From positions 16,396 through 80,395 of the forward strand of contig JAKCCX010000004.1 in NCBI GenBank assembly GCA_021838715.1: a DNA stretch of 64,000 nucleotides, read 5' to 3'. Positions within the stretch are counted from its first letter, which is position 1; each line of letters opens with the position of its first letter. Made by a program: the position numbers and the translations under genes. The notes below the pieces were generated by a model. It was not told the origin of the DNA. It made no database searches and saw nothing but the letters and a program-made list of their open reading frames with translations. Source of the stretch: Pseudomonadota bacterium (GTDB taxonomy: Bacteria > Pseudomonadota > Gammaproteobacteria > Burkholderiales > Burkholderiaceae_F). This document shows, piece by piece, positions 20,093 through 31,708 of this stretch.

Positions 20093-20986
20093 TCAGTGCG
20101 CCGGCTTGGCATGGGCGGCGCCGGAATCCTTCATGTAGCGGAAGAACTCGGACGACGGATCGACGACCAGCATGTCGGAGCGGTTGCGGAAGCTTTGACG
20201 GTATGCGTCGAGGCTACGATAGAAATCGAAGAACTCGGGATCGGCGCTGAACGCCTGGGCGTAGATGGAAGACGCCTTTTCGTCGCCTTCGCCCTTGACG
20301 CGCTGGGCTTCGCGATAGGCGTCGGCAAGGAGCACCACGCGCTGGCGATCCGCATCCGCCTTGATCCGCTCGGCCTCGGCGGCGCCGATCGCGCGCTGCT
20401 CGTTGGCGACGCGCTTGCGCTCGGCGATCATCCGGGGATAGATCGATTCGGTCATGATCTCGGGCACGAAATCGACGTGCCGCAGCCGGACGTCGACGAT
20501 CTTCACGCCGAGGTCGCTCACGCGGCGCTCGACCGCCGAGCGGATCTCGTCCATCGCGGCGGCCCGGTCGCGGGAGACGATCTCCTGCACCGTGCGCTTG
20601 TTCACCGCCTGGTTGAGCGCATCGCGCACCAGCATCGAAATCCGGTCCTCGGCGGCCCGCTCGCTACCCTGGAAACTGATCCAGTATTCGCGCGGGCTGG
20701 TGATCCGCCACTTGACGAAGAAATCGACCAGCAGGTTCTTTTTCTCCGAGGTCTGGACCCGGTCGGGCGCGAATTCATCGATGGTCAGGATGCGCCGGTC
20801 GACGAAGGCGACGTTCTCGAGCGGCGCCGGCATCTTGAAGTGCAGGCCCGGCTGTTCGATCACACGGGCGACCTGGCCGAGATTGAAGACGATCGCGGCC
20901 TGACGCTGGTCCACGATGAACATCGACATCCGCGCCAGCGCGGCGACGACGATCAAGGCAAGAACGGCGATGACGGGACGATTCAT
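20093..20986 (-). CDS. hflC: Membrane protease modulator HflC
   Basis: 297 residues with one N-terminal membrane anchor (VIAVLALIVVAALARMSMFIV) and a periplasmic SPFH/band-7 domain followed by a coiled region (IAERKRVANEQRAIGAAEAERIKA). With HflK it forms the large cage around FtsH that limits access of membrane substrates. The gene starts 20 bp after hflK ends, in the conserved hflX-hflK-hflC order. Confidence 0.96.
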   Translation of the reverse strand: MNRPVIAVLALIVVAALARMSMFIVDQRQAAIVFNLGQVARVIEQPGLHFKMPAPLENVAFVDRRILTIDEFAPDRVQTSEKKNLLVDFFVKWRITSPREYWISFQGSERAAEDRISMLVRDALNQAVNKRTVQEIVSRDRAAAMDEIRSAVERRVSDLGVKIVDVRLRHVDFVPEIMTESIYPRMIAERKRVANEQRAIGAAEAERIKADADRQRVVLLADAYREAQRVKGEGDEKASSIYAQAFSADPEFFDFYRSLDAYRQSFRNRSDMLVVDPSSEFFRYMKDSGAAHAKPAH

Positions 20987-21006
20987 GGCACGTGCGCGCG
21001 ATGGAT

Positions 21007-22326
21007 TCAGCGCGACTCCCGATTGCGCGAATCGGTGTCGTCGCTACGGCTGTTGGATTGCGGCTGACCGGCCGCGGCGCCGCCGTCGCCCCCCTGGGTG
21101 TCGCCTGCGGCGGCGGTCCCCGACGGCGCGGACGGCTCTTCCCCGGACGACTGCCGCAGCAGGCGGTCGAGCGGCAGATACAGCAGCGGTGCGCTGTTGC
21201 GGGTGTCGATCAGCACCTTGCTCGTATTGGCGAAGATGTCCCGCATGGCATCGATGTACATCCGCTCCCGCGTCACGCGCGGCGCCTTGACGTACGCGGC
21301 CAGGATCTGCCGGAACCGGGCGGCGTCGCCTTCCGCGGTGTCGACCACCCGGACTTCATAGCCTTCGGCCTCCTGCACCAGGCGGGCAGCATCGCCGCGG
21401 GCACGCGGCACCACGCTGTTGGCATAGGCCTCACCCTCATTGATCTGGCGATCCTTGTCCTGCACCGCCTTGGACGCATCGTCGAACGCCGACTGCACCG
21501 GATCGGGCGGCTGCGCGTTCTGGATCGCGACGGCGGTCACCAGCAGCCCCGTCTGGTAGCGATCGAGCATGTCCTGCAGTTCCTTGCGCGCCTCGGCGGC
21601 AATTTCCTCGCGGGAACCGAACAGCACCGCATCCATCGTCCGGCGGCCGACGACTTCGCGCATCGCCGACTCCGCGGCCTGTTTCACCACCGCACTCGGA
21701 TCGCCGTCGCGCGCATTCGGGGTGAAACGGCTGCCATAGACGTAATCGCGCGCGCCATCCGGCCCGCTCTTGACCCGGTACTGCACCTCGAACTGGAGAT
21801 CGACGATGTTCTCGTCGTCGGTGAGCATGAGCGCTTCCTTGAGGCGATCCTCGTCGCCATGCATGCCAATGTCGACCTTGCGCTGGGCATAGACGTCGAC
21901 CGTGTCGTTGGCCTGGATCGGCCAGGGCATGCGCCAGTGCAATCCCGGACCGACGGTCCCGACGAAGCGCCCGAAGGTGGAGACCACCGCCACCTGTCCG
22001 GCCTGGACCGTATAGATGCCCGTTCCCATCCAGATCAGGAACAGCGCCGCCGCGACGGCGCCGATGCCGAGCCACGCCTGACGCGGACTCGGGCCCTCTC
22101 CGCCGCCGGTGCCGGTGCCGCCGCCATTGCGATTCGCCCCCCCCGGGTTCCCGCTGAACAAGCCGGAAAGGCGGCGATTGAAGTCGCGCCACAGCTCGTC
22201 GAGATCGGGAGGGCCGTCGGGATTCTTGCCGGGATCGTTCCAGGACAGGAAGCGCCCCCGCTCCGCCGGACTCCGTGCACCGCACACGACGGACCACCCC
22301 CGATCCGGCAACGGACTAGGCGGCAT
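21007..22326 (-). CDS. hflK: Membrane protease modulator HflK
   Basis: About 440 residues. A Gly/Asn/Pro-rich cytoplasmic N-terminus (PPDLDELWRDFNRRLSGLF, then GGG-rich linker) precedes one membrane helix (GAVAAALFLIWMGTGIYTV) and a band-7 domain with heptad-rich C-terminal half and an Asp/Ser/Arg tail. It assembles with HflC around FtsH. The start is uncertain: ATG 22326 overlaps the hflX stop by 11 bp but lacks a ribosome site, and family similarity begins only at LSWNDPG, some 35-40 residues later, so an internal GTG or CTG may be used. Confidence 0.93.
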   Translation of the reverse strand: MPPSPLPDRGWSVVCGARSPAERGRFLSWNDPGKNPDGPPDLDELWRDFNRRLSGLFSGNPGGANRNGGGTGTGGGEGPSPRQAWLGIGAVAAALFLIWMGTGIYTVQAGQVAVVSTFGRFVGTVGPGLHWRMPWPIQANDTVDVYAQRKVDIGMHGDEDRLKEALMLTDDENIVDLQFEVQYRVKSGPDGARDYVYGSRFTPNARDGDPSAVVKQAAESAMREVVGRRTMDAVLFGSREEIAAEARKELQDMLDRYQTGLLVTAVAIQNAQPPDPVQSAFDDASKAVQDKDRQINEGEAYANSVVPRARGDAARLVQEAEGYEVRVVDTAEGDAARFRQILAAYVKAPRVTRERMYIDAMRDIFANTSKVLIDTRNSAPLLYLPLDRLLRQSSGEEPSAPSGTAAAGDTQGGDGGAAAGQPQSNSRSDDTDSRNRESR

Positions 22327-23482
22327 CGGGGAATGCGTCGGGTGCGTCATGAAAGGAATATGGGGTCGTCTCGGCTGGATCGGAAATGCGAGCGGTCCGG
22401 ACGGCTTCCTCCTCCATCCGCTCCGCGATCGCCTCGCGCAGAAGACCGAGGCCATCGCCGGTCCGCGCGCTCAGCCAAACCGCGCCGATCCTACCACAGG
22501 CATCGCGATCCACCCCGGCTGCGCGGTCGACGCGATCGATCTTGTTGTGCACGATCAGCCGCGGCACCGCGTCCGCGCCGATCTCCGCCAGCACCTCGTC
22601 GACGTTGCGCATCTGGTCGGCCCGCGCCGGGCCGGCCGCATCGACGACGTGGAGCAGCAGGTCGGCATGCACCGCCTCATCGAGCGTGGCGCGGAACGCG
22701 GCGACCAGGGTGTGCGGCAGTGCGCGCACGAAGCCCACCGTGTCCGAGAGCACGATCGATTTCCCCTCGGCGATATGGCAGCGGCGCGACGTGGTGTCGA
22801 GGGTTGCGAACAGCTGGTCGGCACAATAGGCGCGCGCCTGCGTGAGGGCGTTGAAAAGCGTCGACTTGCCGGCGTTGGTGTAGCCGACCAGCGACACGCG
22901 GAACACGCCGCCGCGTTCGCGCGCACGGCGCTGGGTGCCGCGCTGGCGCTCGAGCGTGCGCAGCTTGTCGCGCAACTGCTTCACACGCACGCCGATCATG
23001 CGGCGATCGAGTTCGATCTGCTTCTCGCCGGGCCCGCCGCGCAGGCCGATCCCGCCGCGTTGCCGCTCGAGGTGGGTCCAGCCGCGCACGAGGCGCGTCG
23101 ACAGGTATTCGAGCTGCGCCAGTTCGACCTGCAGCTTCCCTTCGCGGCTTTGCGCACGCCGCGCGAAGATGTCGAGAATGAGGCCGGTACGATCGAGCAC
23201 GGCGACGCCGAGTTCGCGTTCGAGGTTGCGCTGCTGCACCGGCGAGAGTTGCGCATCGATCAGCACCGCGTCGACCGGCCCGACCGCGGCGATTTCGTCG
23301 CGCAGGGCGTCGACCTTGCCCGAACCGAGGTAATACGCGGGATCCGGACGGTCGCGGCGCGCCCGCATGGTTCCCGCCACGGTCATGCCGCTGCTTTCGG
23401 TCAACAGGCCAAACTCTTCGAGCGCATCGTCATCGCACGCTGCGCCCTGCAAGGCCACCTGCACGAGAAACGCCCGGGGCAT
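22316..23482 (-). CDS. hflX: Ribosome-associated GTPase HflX
   Basis: 388 residues. An N-terminal HflX domain (YYLGSGKVDAL, QRNLERELGVAVLDRTGLILDIFA) and linker (GGIGLRGGPGEKQIE) lead into a G domain with G1 GYTNAGKST, G3 DTVGF and G4 NKID. HflX splits or rescues stalled ribosomes, notably under heat stress. It sits 32 bp downstream of hfq and overlaps hflK, as in the conserved cluster. Confidence 0.97.
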   Translation of the reverse strand: MPRAFLVQVALQGAACDDDALEEFGLLTESSGMTVAGTMRARRDRPDPAYYLGSGKVDALRDEIAAVGPVDAVLIDAQLSPVQQRNLERELGVAVLDRTGLILDIFARRAQSREGKLQVELAQLEYLSTRLVRGWTHLERQRGGIGLRGGPGEKQIELDRRMIGVRVKQLRDKLRTLERQRGTQRRARERGGVFRVSLVGYTNAGKSTLFNALTQARAYCADQLFATLDTTSRRCHIAEGKSIVLSDTVGFVRALPHTLVAAFRATLDEAVHADLLLHVVDAAGPARADQMRNVDEVLAEIGADAVPRLIVHNKIDRVDRAAGVDRDACGRIGAVWLSARTGDGLGLLREAIAERMEEEAVRTARISDPAETTPYSFHDAPDAFPDAA

Positions 23483-23514
23483 GGCCGGCCCCGCGCCGGA
23501 AGAGGAACCGGTAC

Positions 23515-23748
23515 TCAGGCGTCGGACTCCGTATTGAGATTCACCGGGCGCGCCGGGACCACGGTGGACACCGCATGCTTGTAGACCATCTGCGTGACGG
23601 TATTGCGCAGCAGAACCACGTATTGATCGAAGGATTCGATCTGCCCCTGCAACTTGATTCCGTTGACGAGGTAAATCGACACCGGCACGTGTTCCTTGCG
23701 CAGCGCGTTCAGGAACGGGTCTTGTAGTAGTTGCCCTTTACTGCTCAT
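23515..23748 (-). CDS. hfq: RNA chaperone Hfq
   Basis: 77 residues; hexameric Sm-like protein that pairs small RNAs with mRNAs. Sm1 ([20 protein letters not shown]) and Sm2 ([12 protein letters not shown]) motifs are intact, as is the N-terminal [10 protein letters not shown]. Start ATG 23748 has GGGAGT at good spacing; the 93-residue track version adds a non-homologous leader. The 191-bp gap to der is the largest in this block and probably carries a promoter, which I could not place convincingly. Confidence 0.97.
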   Translation of the reverse strand: MSSKGQLLQDPFLNALRKEHVPVSIYLVNGIKLQGQIESFDQYVVLLRNTVTQMVYKHAVSTVVPARPVNLNTESDA

Positions 23749-23939
23749 GTTGACTCCCGTCGGGTGGAGATCTTCGATGACGGAGTGTACTCGCACCGAG
23801 GTGCGGACACTTGCAGCACCTTAAGGAATGTACTGGAAAACCGCATGTGGTGCCAGGATAGGCCGGCCGGCGGACCGATCGCTCGGCATGTTCCGCCGCA
23901 CCGACATTGCTCCGATTGCACGCAGTGAGGTCCGCCGCC

Positions 23940-25358
23940 CTACTCGCTCCGTACATACGGGTTGCGATTCGAGCGGAACTCGATCCGCAACGGCGTGCCC
24001 TGCAGATCGAATTCCTTGCGAAACCAGCCCTCGAGGTAACGCCGGTAGCTTTCCTGCACCCGGGACAAGGCATTGCCGTGAATCAGGATCAACGGGGGAT
24101 TGGTCCCCCCCTGATGCGCGTAGCGCATCTTCGGTCGCGAGTAGCCCGAACGAGCGGGCTCCTGCCGGGTCACGGCCGCCTGCAGCGCCCGCGTCAGCTT
24201 CGGCGTCGACAACTTGGCGAACGCGGCACGCTGGGCGCGGACCACCGATTTCATCAGCGCCCCCAGGCCCCGGCCCCGCAATGCCGAGATCTCATGCACC
24301 GACGCCCAATCGAGAAAATGGAGCTTGCGCGTCATTTCGCGATGGATGCGCTCCCGCTGATAGGCATCGAGATCGTCCCACTTGTTGATCGCGATCACCA
24401 GGGCGCGCCCGCGATCGAGGATGTACCCCGCGATATGCGCGTCCTGCTCGGCGATCTCGGACGCGGCATCGAGCACCAGCACCGCGACGTTGGCCTGGTC
24501 GATGGCCTGCAGGGTCTTCACGACCGAGAATTTCTCGATCGACTCGAAGACCTTGCCCTTGCGGCGCAGGCCCGCCGTGTCGATGAGCACGAACGGCTCA
24601 CCGCCGTATTCGAATTCGACCTCGATCGCGTCGCGCGTCGTCCCCGGGGCATCGAACGCGATCATCCGCTGTTCGCCCAGAAGCGCGTTGATCAGCGTCG
24701 ACTTGCCGACGTTGGGGCGGCCCACCACGGCGACGCGGGTGCGTCCGCCGGGGCCGTGCGATGCACCCGCTTCCGCCGCAGATGCAGTCGCATCGGGCTC
24801 GGCGCCTTCCTCCGCCTCGCCCGGACGGACAGCATCGCCCTCCCCGGCTTCGGGTTCGGCGGCGGCGCGCACATAGGGACCCAGCGCATCGTCGAGCAAG
24901 GCGGCGATGCCGTCGCCGTGCGCGGCCGAGATCCGGTACGGGTCGCCCAGCCCCAGTTCGAAGAATTCGGCAACCGCGGTTTCCGGCAACCCCTCCGCCT
25001 TGTTGACCGCAAGCAGGATGCGCCGCCCGCTCGTACGCAGGCGATCGGCGATGCGCCGGTCATGGGGGGTCAGGCCGCTGCGCGCATCGAGCACGAAGAG
25101 CAGGACGTCGCTTTCCGCGATCGCCTGCTCGGCCTGGCGGTTGACGGCGTCCTGGATGCCGCCCCGGTCCGAGGGATCGAACCCGCCGGTATCGATGACG
25201 ATGCTCGGCACCGGTCCCACACGGCCCTCGCCGTACTGGCGGTCGCGCGTAAGCCCCGGCATGTCGGCGACCAGCGCCGCCCGCGAGCGGGTGAGGCGGT
25301 TGAAGAGGGTCGATTTGCCGACGTTGGGGCGGCCGACCAGGGTAACCACAGGTTTCAT
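23940..25358 (-). CDS. der: Ribosome biogenesis GTPase Der (EngA)
   Basis: 472 residues with two tandem G domains (GRPNVGKST at about residue 8 and again after the acidic Ala/Glu-rich linker; DTGGF and DTAGL; NKAEG and NKWDD) and a C-terminal KH-like domain ([11 protein letters not shown]). Essential for 50S subunit maturation. The inter-domain linker is rather long and Ala/Glu/Gly-rich. It sits between bamB and hfq in the conserved order. Confidence 0.97.
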   Translation of the reverse strand: MKPVVTLVGRPNVGKSTLFNRLTRSRAALVADMPGLTRDRQYGEGRVGPVPSIVIDTGGFDPSDRGGIQDAVNRQAEQAIAESDVLLFVLDARSGLTPHDRRIADRLRTSGRRILLAVNKAEGLPETAVAEFFELGLGDPYRISAAHGDGIAALLDDALGPYVRAAAEPEAGEGDAVRPGEAEEGAEPDATASAAEAGASHGPGGRTRVAVVGRPNVGKSTLINALLGEQRMIAFDAPGTTRDAIEVEFEYGGEPFVLIDTAGLRRKGKVFESIEKFSVVKTLQAIDQANVAVLVLDAASEIAEQDAHIAGYILDRGRALVIAINKWDDLDAYQRERIHREMTRKLHFLDWASVHEISALRGRGLGALMKSVVRAQRAAFAKLSTPKLTRALQAAVTRQEPARSGYSRPKMRYAHQGGTNPPLILIHGNALSRVQESYRRYLEGWFRKEFDLQGTPLRIEFRSNRNPYVRSE

Positions 25359-25415
25359 ATCGTCGCGCCTCTCCCCCGCACCCCGCCCCCTCTCGTGCCG
25401 GGATCGGGAAGAAAC

Positions 25416-26570
25416 TCAGCGAGGGTTCAAAAGGGAAAGTTTTCCGGCCACCGTCTGGATGATGATGCCGTCGTTCCAGATCTGCGGGGTGCTGGCGAGC
25501 GGCGAACCGGCATCGAAGCGCCCGACGATCCGGCCGTCATCGAGACGCAGGAAATGCACCTCGCCGGCAAAATCGCCGACCGCCGCCCAGTGCCCGACGA
25601 TCGCCGGCGTCGTGAGTCCGCGATACGACAGCGTACCGTTATGCCAGATTCCTGCGCCGGCATCCCGGGAAAATGCGTCGACGTCGCCGTTCTCCCGCAC
25701 GCCGATCACCATGTCCGCATCCATCGCGACCCCGGCGCCGGCATCGTAATTCCGCGCCCAGCGCAACTCGCCGGTATAGGTGTCGAAACAGCTGATCCGG
25801 CCCTGATACGACTCGGCGCAGGCATCGGCGCCGTCGACCCCCGGCATGCCCAATACGTCGTTCAGGCGCTCGACCTCCGTCACCCCTTTGGGCTCGGACA
25901 CCGCGGCCTCCCAGCGCGGCGCGCCGTTGGCGAGCGCGACCGCGACCAGTTGCCCGCGCGGAAAACCGATGACCGCGAGGTCTCCCGACAACGCGATCTC
26001 CGATTCCCCCCGCAGCGACAGCGGCGGCGGCGTCTTGCGGAACGACCAGAGCCGGTTGCCGCTGTCCTCGTCATAGGCCGAGACGCGCTGATCGATGGTG
26101 CGAACGACGACCATCGAGTGCGCGACCAGGGGCGGTGTCACCGCGACGCTGGTCGCGTCGTCCGACTTCCACCGGAACTTCCCGGCCGCGTCGTAGAGGC
26201 GCAAGCCGCCGCGTTGCACGACCACCGCTTCGCTGATGCCGTCGCAGCCGACCCCGGCCGCGATGCCGCCCGGAACCCGCACGCGCCAGACCGTCTTGCC
26301 GGTCGTAGGGTCGACGCGCACCAGATCCCCGTCCGCCGAGGCGGCATAGACCGACTGCGCCAACACGCACGGACGTAGATAGGCGGCGCCGGCACTGCCG
26401 ACGTCGACCGTCCAGGTCTGGTGAATCGCGATCGGATGGGCAATCGCGATGAGCTTCGCCGGCTTCGGGCCTTTGTCCGAGGAGCAGGCCGCCAGCGCCA
26501 GCGCGCCGAGCAGAAGACCGGCGAGGCGCGCCCCCCGCGCCACCGCGTCAACCGGCCGCCGGGATCGCAT
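25416..26570 (-). CDS. bamB: Outer-membrane assembly lipoprotein BamB
   Basis: 384 residues. Signal peptide with lipobox (ALALAAC-SS), then an eight-bladed beta-propeller of PQQ-like repeats (VYAASADGDLVRVDPTTGKTVW, WSFRKTPPPLS). It is the BamB subunit that helps BamA fold outer-membrane barrels. The start overlaps the yfgM stop by 23 bp; a GTG about 20 bases downstream would also keep a signal peptide. yfgM-bamB-der is a conserved set. Confidence 0.95.
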   Translation of the reverse strand: MRSRRPVDAVARGARLAGLLLGALALAACSSDKGPKPAKLIAIAHPIAIHQTWTVDVGSAGAAYLRPCVLAQSVYAASADGDLVRVDPTTGKTVWRVRVPGGIAAGVGCDGISEAVVVQRGGLRLYDAAGKFRWKSDDATSVAVTPPLVAHSMVVVRTIDQRVSAYDEDSGNRLWSFRKTPPPLSLRGESEIALSGDLAVIGFPRGQLVAVALANGAPRWEAAVSEPKGVTEVERLNDVLGMPGVDGADACAESYQGRISCFDTYTGELRWARNYDAGAGVAMDADMVIGVRENGDVDAFSRDAGAGIWHNGTLSYRGLTTPAIVGHWAAVGDFAGEVHFLRLDDGRIVGRFDAGSPLASTPQIWNDGIIIQTVAGKLSLLNPR

Positions 26571-27185
26571 CGAGCTTCGCCTGAATCAGCGACCGCAACG
26601 GATTCTGCGACCCCGCTGCGAGCAGGGCCTCCTGATACGCGGTGCGCGCCGCCGTCGGCTTCCCTTGTGCAAACAGGATGTCGCCGCGACGGTCGGCATA
26701 GTCCGCCTCGAATCCCGGAGGCGGCGACTGCAGCAGCGCCAAGGCGGCATCGTAGGACTTCTGGTCGAGCAGTACGCCGGCCAGCCGCACGCGGGCCACC
26801 GCCGCCAGTTCCGGGAACTGCGATTTGCCCGCGACCCATTGCAGCTGCGCCTTGGCAGAGGTGAAGTCGCCGACGGTCAGATTGGCCTTCGCCTGCTGCA
26901 GCGCGGCCAGCGCCGCATAGATGCTGCCGCCCTGGCGCTGCACCAGCGACCCGGCGATGTCGCGGGCGCGGGTGGCGTCATCGCGCGCAACCGCCGCCTC
27001 GTACTGGTCGTAGAGCGCGCTGGCCGCCTCGGCACCATGCTGCGTGTACCAGCGCCAGCCCCAGTTGCCGGCGGCGATCAGCGCCGCCGCCAGCAGCACG
27101 CCAACCAGCCAGTTGCCGTACTTATCGAACCAGTCCTTGATCTCGTTGATGTTCTCGGTTTCTTCCAGCGTCAGCGCCATATCCG

Positions 27186-27189
<4 letters not shown>
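26548..27189 (-). CDS. yfgM: YfgM-type tetratricopeptide membrane protein
   Basis: 213 residues. A short cytoplasmic N-terminus ([20 protein letters not shown]) is followed by a membrane helix ([19 protein letters not shown]) and periplasmic TPR-like helices. YfgM associates with SecYEG and PpiD and helps periplasmic chaperoning. ATG 27189 overlaps the hisS stop (ATGA) and has AGGGA five bases upstream; the 325-residue track ORF is over-extended. Confidence 0.92.
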
Positions 27190-28502
<1,313 letters not shown>

Positions 28503-28511
28503 GGACAAGTG

Positions 28512-29783
28512 TTATGCGTAGTGCGTACGGATGTATTCGTCGACCAATGCGTGGAACTGCTCCGCAATGTCGTCGCCCTTGAGCGTCATGGCGTGCTTGC
28601 CGTCGATATACACCGGCGCGACCGGCGACTCGCCGGTGCCGGGCAGGCTGATGCCGATGTCGGCGTGCCGGCTTTCCCCCGGACCGTTGACCACGCAGCC
28701 CATCACCGCGACGTTCATCCGCTCGACCCCCGGATATTGCGCACGCCACACCGGCATCTGTGCGCGCAGGTAATCCTGGATCTTCTCCGCCAGTTCCTGG
28801 AACACCGTGCTCGTCGTGCGGCCGCAGCCCGGACAGGCCGTGACCATCGGGGCGAAGGCGCGCAGGCCCAACGACTGCAGGATCTCCTGGGCGACGATCA
28901 CTTCGCGCGTGCGCGATTCCCCGGGCTGCGGCGTGAGCGACACCCGGATGGTGTCGCCGATCCCCTCCAGCAGCAGCGGCGCCAGGGCTGCGGTCGATGC
29001 CACGATGCCCTTGCTGCCCAGCCCCGCCTCGGTCAGCCCGAGGTGCAGCGGATGATCGCAGCGGGACGCGAGCTCGCGATAGACCGCGATCAACTCCTGG
29101 ACCACGCTCACCTTCGCCGAAAGGCAGATGCGATCCGGAGACAATCCCAGCGCCACCGCACGCTGCGCGCTCTCGACCGCCGAGCGCACCAGCGCCTCGC
29201 GCACGATGGTCCCGGTGTCGCGCGGCTGCTCCGCCGCCGCGTTCTCGTCCATCAGCCGGGCGAGCAGATCCTGGTCGAGGCTGCCCCAATTGACGCCGAT
29301 CCGCACCGGCTTGTCATGGCGGCACGCCATTTCGATCAGGCTGGCGAAGTTGTCTTCGCGGCGGGCACCGGTGCCGACGTTACCGGGATTGATCCGGTAC
29401 TTGGACAGCGCCTGGCCGCATTCCGGCACCTGCGCGAGCAGGCGATGGCCGTTGAAATGGAAATCGCCGATGAGCGGCACGGCGCAGCCTGCCGCATCGA
29501 GCCGCTCGCGGATCGCCGGCACCGCCCGCGCCGCCTCGACGGTATTGACGGTCACGCGCACCAGTTCGGACCCGGCATCGGCCAACTCGCGCACCTGGGC
29601 CACGGTCCCGGCGACGTCGGCGGTATCGGTATTGGTCATCGACTGCACGACGACCGGGGCAGCGCCGCCCACGACCACCCGGTGCGCACCCCAGCGCACC
29701 TCGACGGCACGCGTCGGACGGCGCGATGCCGGAACCTCGGGCGCAGGCGGGTTCTGTTCGGGAAGAATGGGAATCACGGACAC
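28512..29783 (-). CDS. ispG: 4-hydroxy-3-methylbut-2-enyl diphosphate synthase (flavodoxin/ferredoxin)
   Basis: 423 residues. TIM-barrel N-terminal half ([24 protein letters not shown]) and a C-terminal [4Fe-4S] domain with CPGCGRT and [10 protein letters not shown] carrying the three cluster cysteines. It makes HMBPP in the MEP isoprenoid pathway. GTG start 29783 has GGAG seven bases upstream. It starts 4 bp after the rodZ-like gene, as usual in betaproteobacteria. Confidence 0.97.
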   Translation of the reverse strand: MSVIPILPEQNPPAPEVPASRRPTRAVEVRWGAHRVVVGGAAPVVVQSMTNTDTADVAGTVAQVRELADAGSELVRVTVNTVEAARAVPAIRERLDAAGCAVPLIGDFHFNGHRLLAQVPECGQALSKYRINPGNVGTGARREDNFASLIEMACRHDKPVRIGVNWGSLDQDLLARLMDENAAAEQPRDTGTIVREALVRSAVESAQRAVALGLSPDRICLSAKVSVVQELIAVYRELASRCDHPLHLGLTEAGLGSKGIVASTAALAPLLLEGIGDTIRVSLTPQPGESRTREVIVAQEILQSLGLRAFAPMVTACPGCGRTTSTVFQELAEKIQDYLRAQMPVWRAQYPGVERMNVAVMGCVVNGPGESRHADIGISLPGTGESPVAPVYIDGKHAMTLKGDDIAEQFHALVDEYIRTHYA

Positions 29784-29787
29784 GAGT

Positions 29788-30879
29788 TCACTCCAAAGTC
29801 AGACGGGCCACGTCGGTCTCACCGGCATGGGCCCGCAGATCCACCGCATGACCGCGGAATTCCGCCACCACCGCCGACGCCTTGCCGACGATGAGATGCA
29901 GCGGCGCGGTGCCGCTGACGGTCTGTACGCTGCCGCCGGGAACGATCTGCGACAACAAGGTCCGGCCGCTCGAATCGCTCACGTCGATCCACACGTTGGC
30001 CGTCGTCCGCAGGGTCAGCACGCCGGAATCCTGCCTCGCGGCCGCGGCGGCCGATGCCATCGCCGCGCCCGCCGCGCCGGCTGCCGCCGCGTTCGCGGAG
30101 GACGGCACGGCTGCGGGTGCCGATGCCGGGACCGGAGAAGCAAGCGGGGCCGCCGGGCGATCGACCCGCGCCGGCATCGGTTCGGCCGCAACCGGCGCGG
30201 CAGCGGTCGGGACGGGAGCCGGCGCCGTAGCCGCGGCCGGTGCGGGCGCTGCCGCGCCGACCGGCGACGGCGGCCGCGATGCCCCACCCGGAGGGTTCGC
30301 CCCGGAACGCGGCGAGACCCCGCCGGAAACCGACGGGGTCCCGGTCGCATGCCGGCCGTGGCCGCGCGGCAGGCGGCTCACGATGAAAACCGCAGCGAGC
30401 AGTACGACCAAGGCCACGATTGCGACGGCGACGCGCTTCGTCCCGGAGGCGCGTCGTCCCGCCGACGCCACTACGGCCCGCGTCACCCGCACGCGCTCGG
30501 GCTGCGTCGCGGCGGCCTCGGCGGCCGCAGCCGCGGCTGCGGCCTGAACCTTGCGGTCGAAATCGGCCAGCAACGGCGCGACGTCGATCCGCAGTTCCCG
30601 TCCGCAACCCCGCAGGTAGCCGCGGATGTAGATCGGCTCGGGCAGCGCCGCGAAATCTTCGCGCTCCAGGGCATCGAGCTGGCGGGGGTGCAGATGCAGG
30701 CGGGCCGCCAATTCGGTCGCCGCCATGCCCGCCTCATTCCGCGCGCGCCGCAGCGCCGCACCGAAGCCGAGCGGAGCCTCGGCGCCATCGGGCGCAGGCG
30801 CCTCCGCGGGCGCCACGTGCTCGCCCTGCGGCATTGCCGCCGCATCCTGGTCGCGGATTTCCGTGGTTTCGTCAGTCAT
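29788..30879 (-). CDS. rodZ: RodZ-like helix-turn-helix membrane protein
   Basis: 363 residues. An N-terminal HTH_25 domain ([45 protein letters not shown]), one membrane helix ([19 protein letters not shown]), a long periplasmic Ala/Pro/Gly-rich linker and a C-terminal DUF4115 beta domain ([15 protein letters not shown]). This is the architecture of RodZ, which links MreB to the elongasome. The linker is unusually low-complexity. ATG 30879 overlaps the pilW stop by 8 bp; the 402-residue track version begins inside pilW. Confidence 0.9.
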   Translation of the reverse strand: MTDETTEIRDQDAAAMPQGEHVAPAEAPAPDGAEAPLGFGAALRRARNEAGMAATELAARLHLHPRQLDALEREDFAALPEPIYIRGYLRGCGRELRIDVAPLLADFDRKVQAAAAAAAAEAAATQPERVRVTRAVVASAGRRASGTKRVAVAIVALVVLLAAVFIVSRLPRGHGRHATGTPSVSGGVSPRSGANPPGGASRPPSPVGAAAPAPAAATAPAPVPTAAAPVAAEPMPARVDRPAAPLASPVPASAPAAVPSSANAAAAGAAGAAMASAAAAARQDSGVLTLRTTANVWIDVSDSSGRTLLSQIVPGGSVQTVSGTAPLHLIVGKASAVVAEFRGHAVDLRAHAGETDVARLTLE

Positions 30880-31708
30880 CGAAACGCCCGTGGTGCAGCG
30901 CATCCGCCTGCGGCGAGTTCGGGAATTTGCCCAGCAACTCGTCCTCGTCGTGGTGCTCGGTCGTCGGATCGTGCTGCGCCCGCGCGAGGCGCGCACCCAG
31001 CCACAGCGTCTCGGGATTGGGAGGCACGGACCGGACCAGGAGGTCGTAGTAGAACTGAGCCCGCCCCAACCGTCCTTCCTTCAGATACATCTGCGAAAGC
31101 TGGTACTTGGCGACCGGGTCGGTCGCGTCATACCGCAACGCGCGCAGAAAATATTGCTCGGCGCGGGCGTTGTCGTGTACCTGCAGCAGGCAGATGCCGG
31201 CGTTCTGCAGCGCGCGCGCCGGCGTCTCATACAAGCGATTCGCGACCGCCTTGTCGAACCAGGCGATCGAGTCCTTGACGCGCCCCGTTCGACACAGGAA
31301 CCAGCCGTAGTTGTTCTGGAGATCGGGGCTCTTGGGATCGAGTTCCAACGCGCGCTGGAACTCCTCGTCCGCGGTGTCGATCTGGCCCAGATTCATGAGG
31401 ATCAGCCCATAGAGGCCGTGGGCGGCGGCGAGATCGGGGTCGACCGCGATTGCCCGGCGCACGTCGTGAAGAGCAACCGGAATCTGCCCGTCGCGGTAAT
31501 AGCCGGTTGCCAGTTGCAGGCGCGCCAGGGCGCGCTGCTTGGCGTCGCCCTCGATCGCGCCGGGGACCGGCGCCTTGCTGATCTGCACACCGTCGGCAGT
31601 GGTGGTCACCGTCTCGCAGCCGCCGAGCGCCAGCGCCGCCGCGAATGCAAGCGCGCCCGCCAGGGCTGCGCGCGTGCGCAGACTTGCCCCGATCGCTCCC
31701 ATCTTCAT
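30872..31708 (-). CDS. pilW: Type IV pilus biogenesis lipoprotein PilW/PilF (TPR)
   Basis: 278 residues. Signal peptide with lipobox ([10 protein letters not shown]) followed by at least four tetratricopeptide repeats ([40 protein letters not shown]). PilF/PilW is the pilotin that moves the PilQ secretin to the outer membrane. Its place between rlmN and rodZ is conserved. No other pilus genes are in the window. Its ATG overlaps the rlmN stop by 4 bp. Confidence 0.92.
   Translation of the reverse strand: MKMGAIGASLRTRAALAGALAFAAALALGGCETVTTTADGVQISKAPVPGAIEGDAKQRALARLQLATGYYRDGQIPVALHDVRRAIAVDPDLAAAHGLYGLILMNLGQIDTADEEFQRALELDPKSPDLQNNYGWFLCRTGRVKDSIAWFDKAVANRLYETPARALQNAGICLLQVHDNARAEQYFLRALRYDATDPVAKYQLSQMYLKEGRLGRAQFYYDLLVRSVPPNPETLWLGARLARAQHDPTTEHHDEDELLGKFPNSPQADALHHGRFDD

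Noticed and set aside
25371-25405. C-rich stretch between der and bamB as another REP copy
   Set aside because: The arms are too degenerate to claim; noted only as a possible relic.
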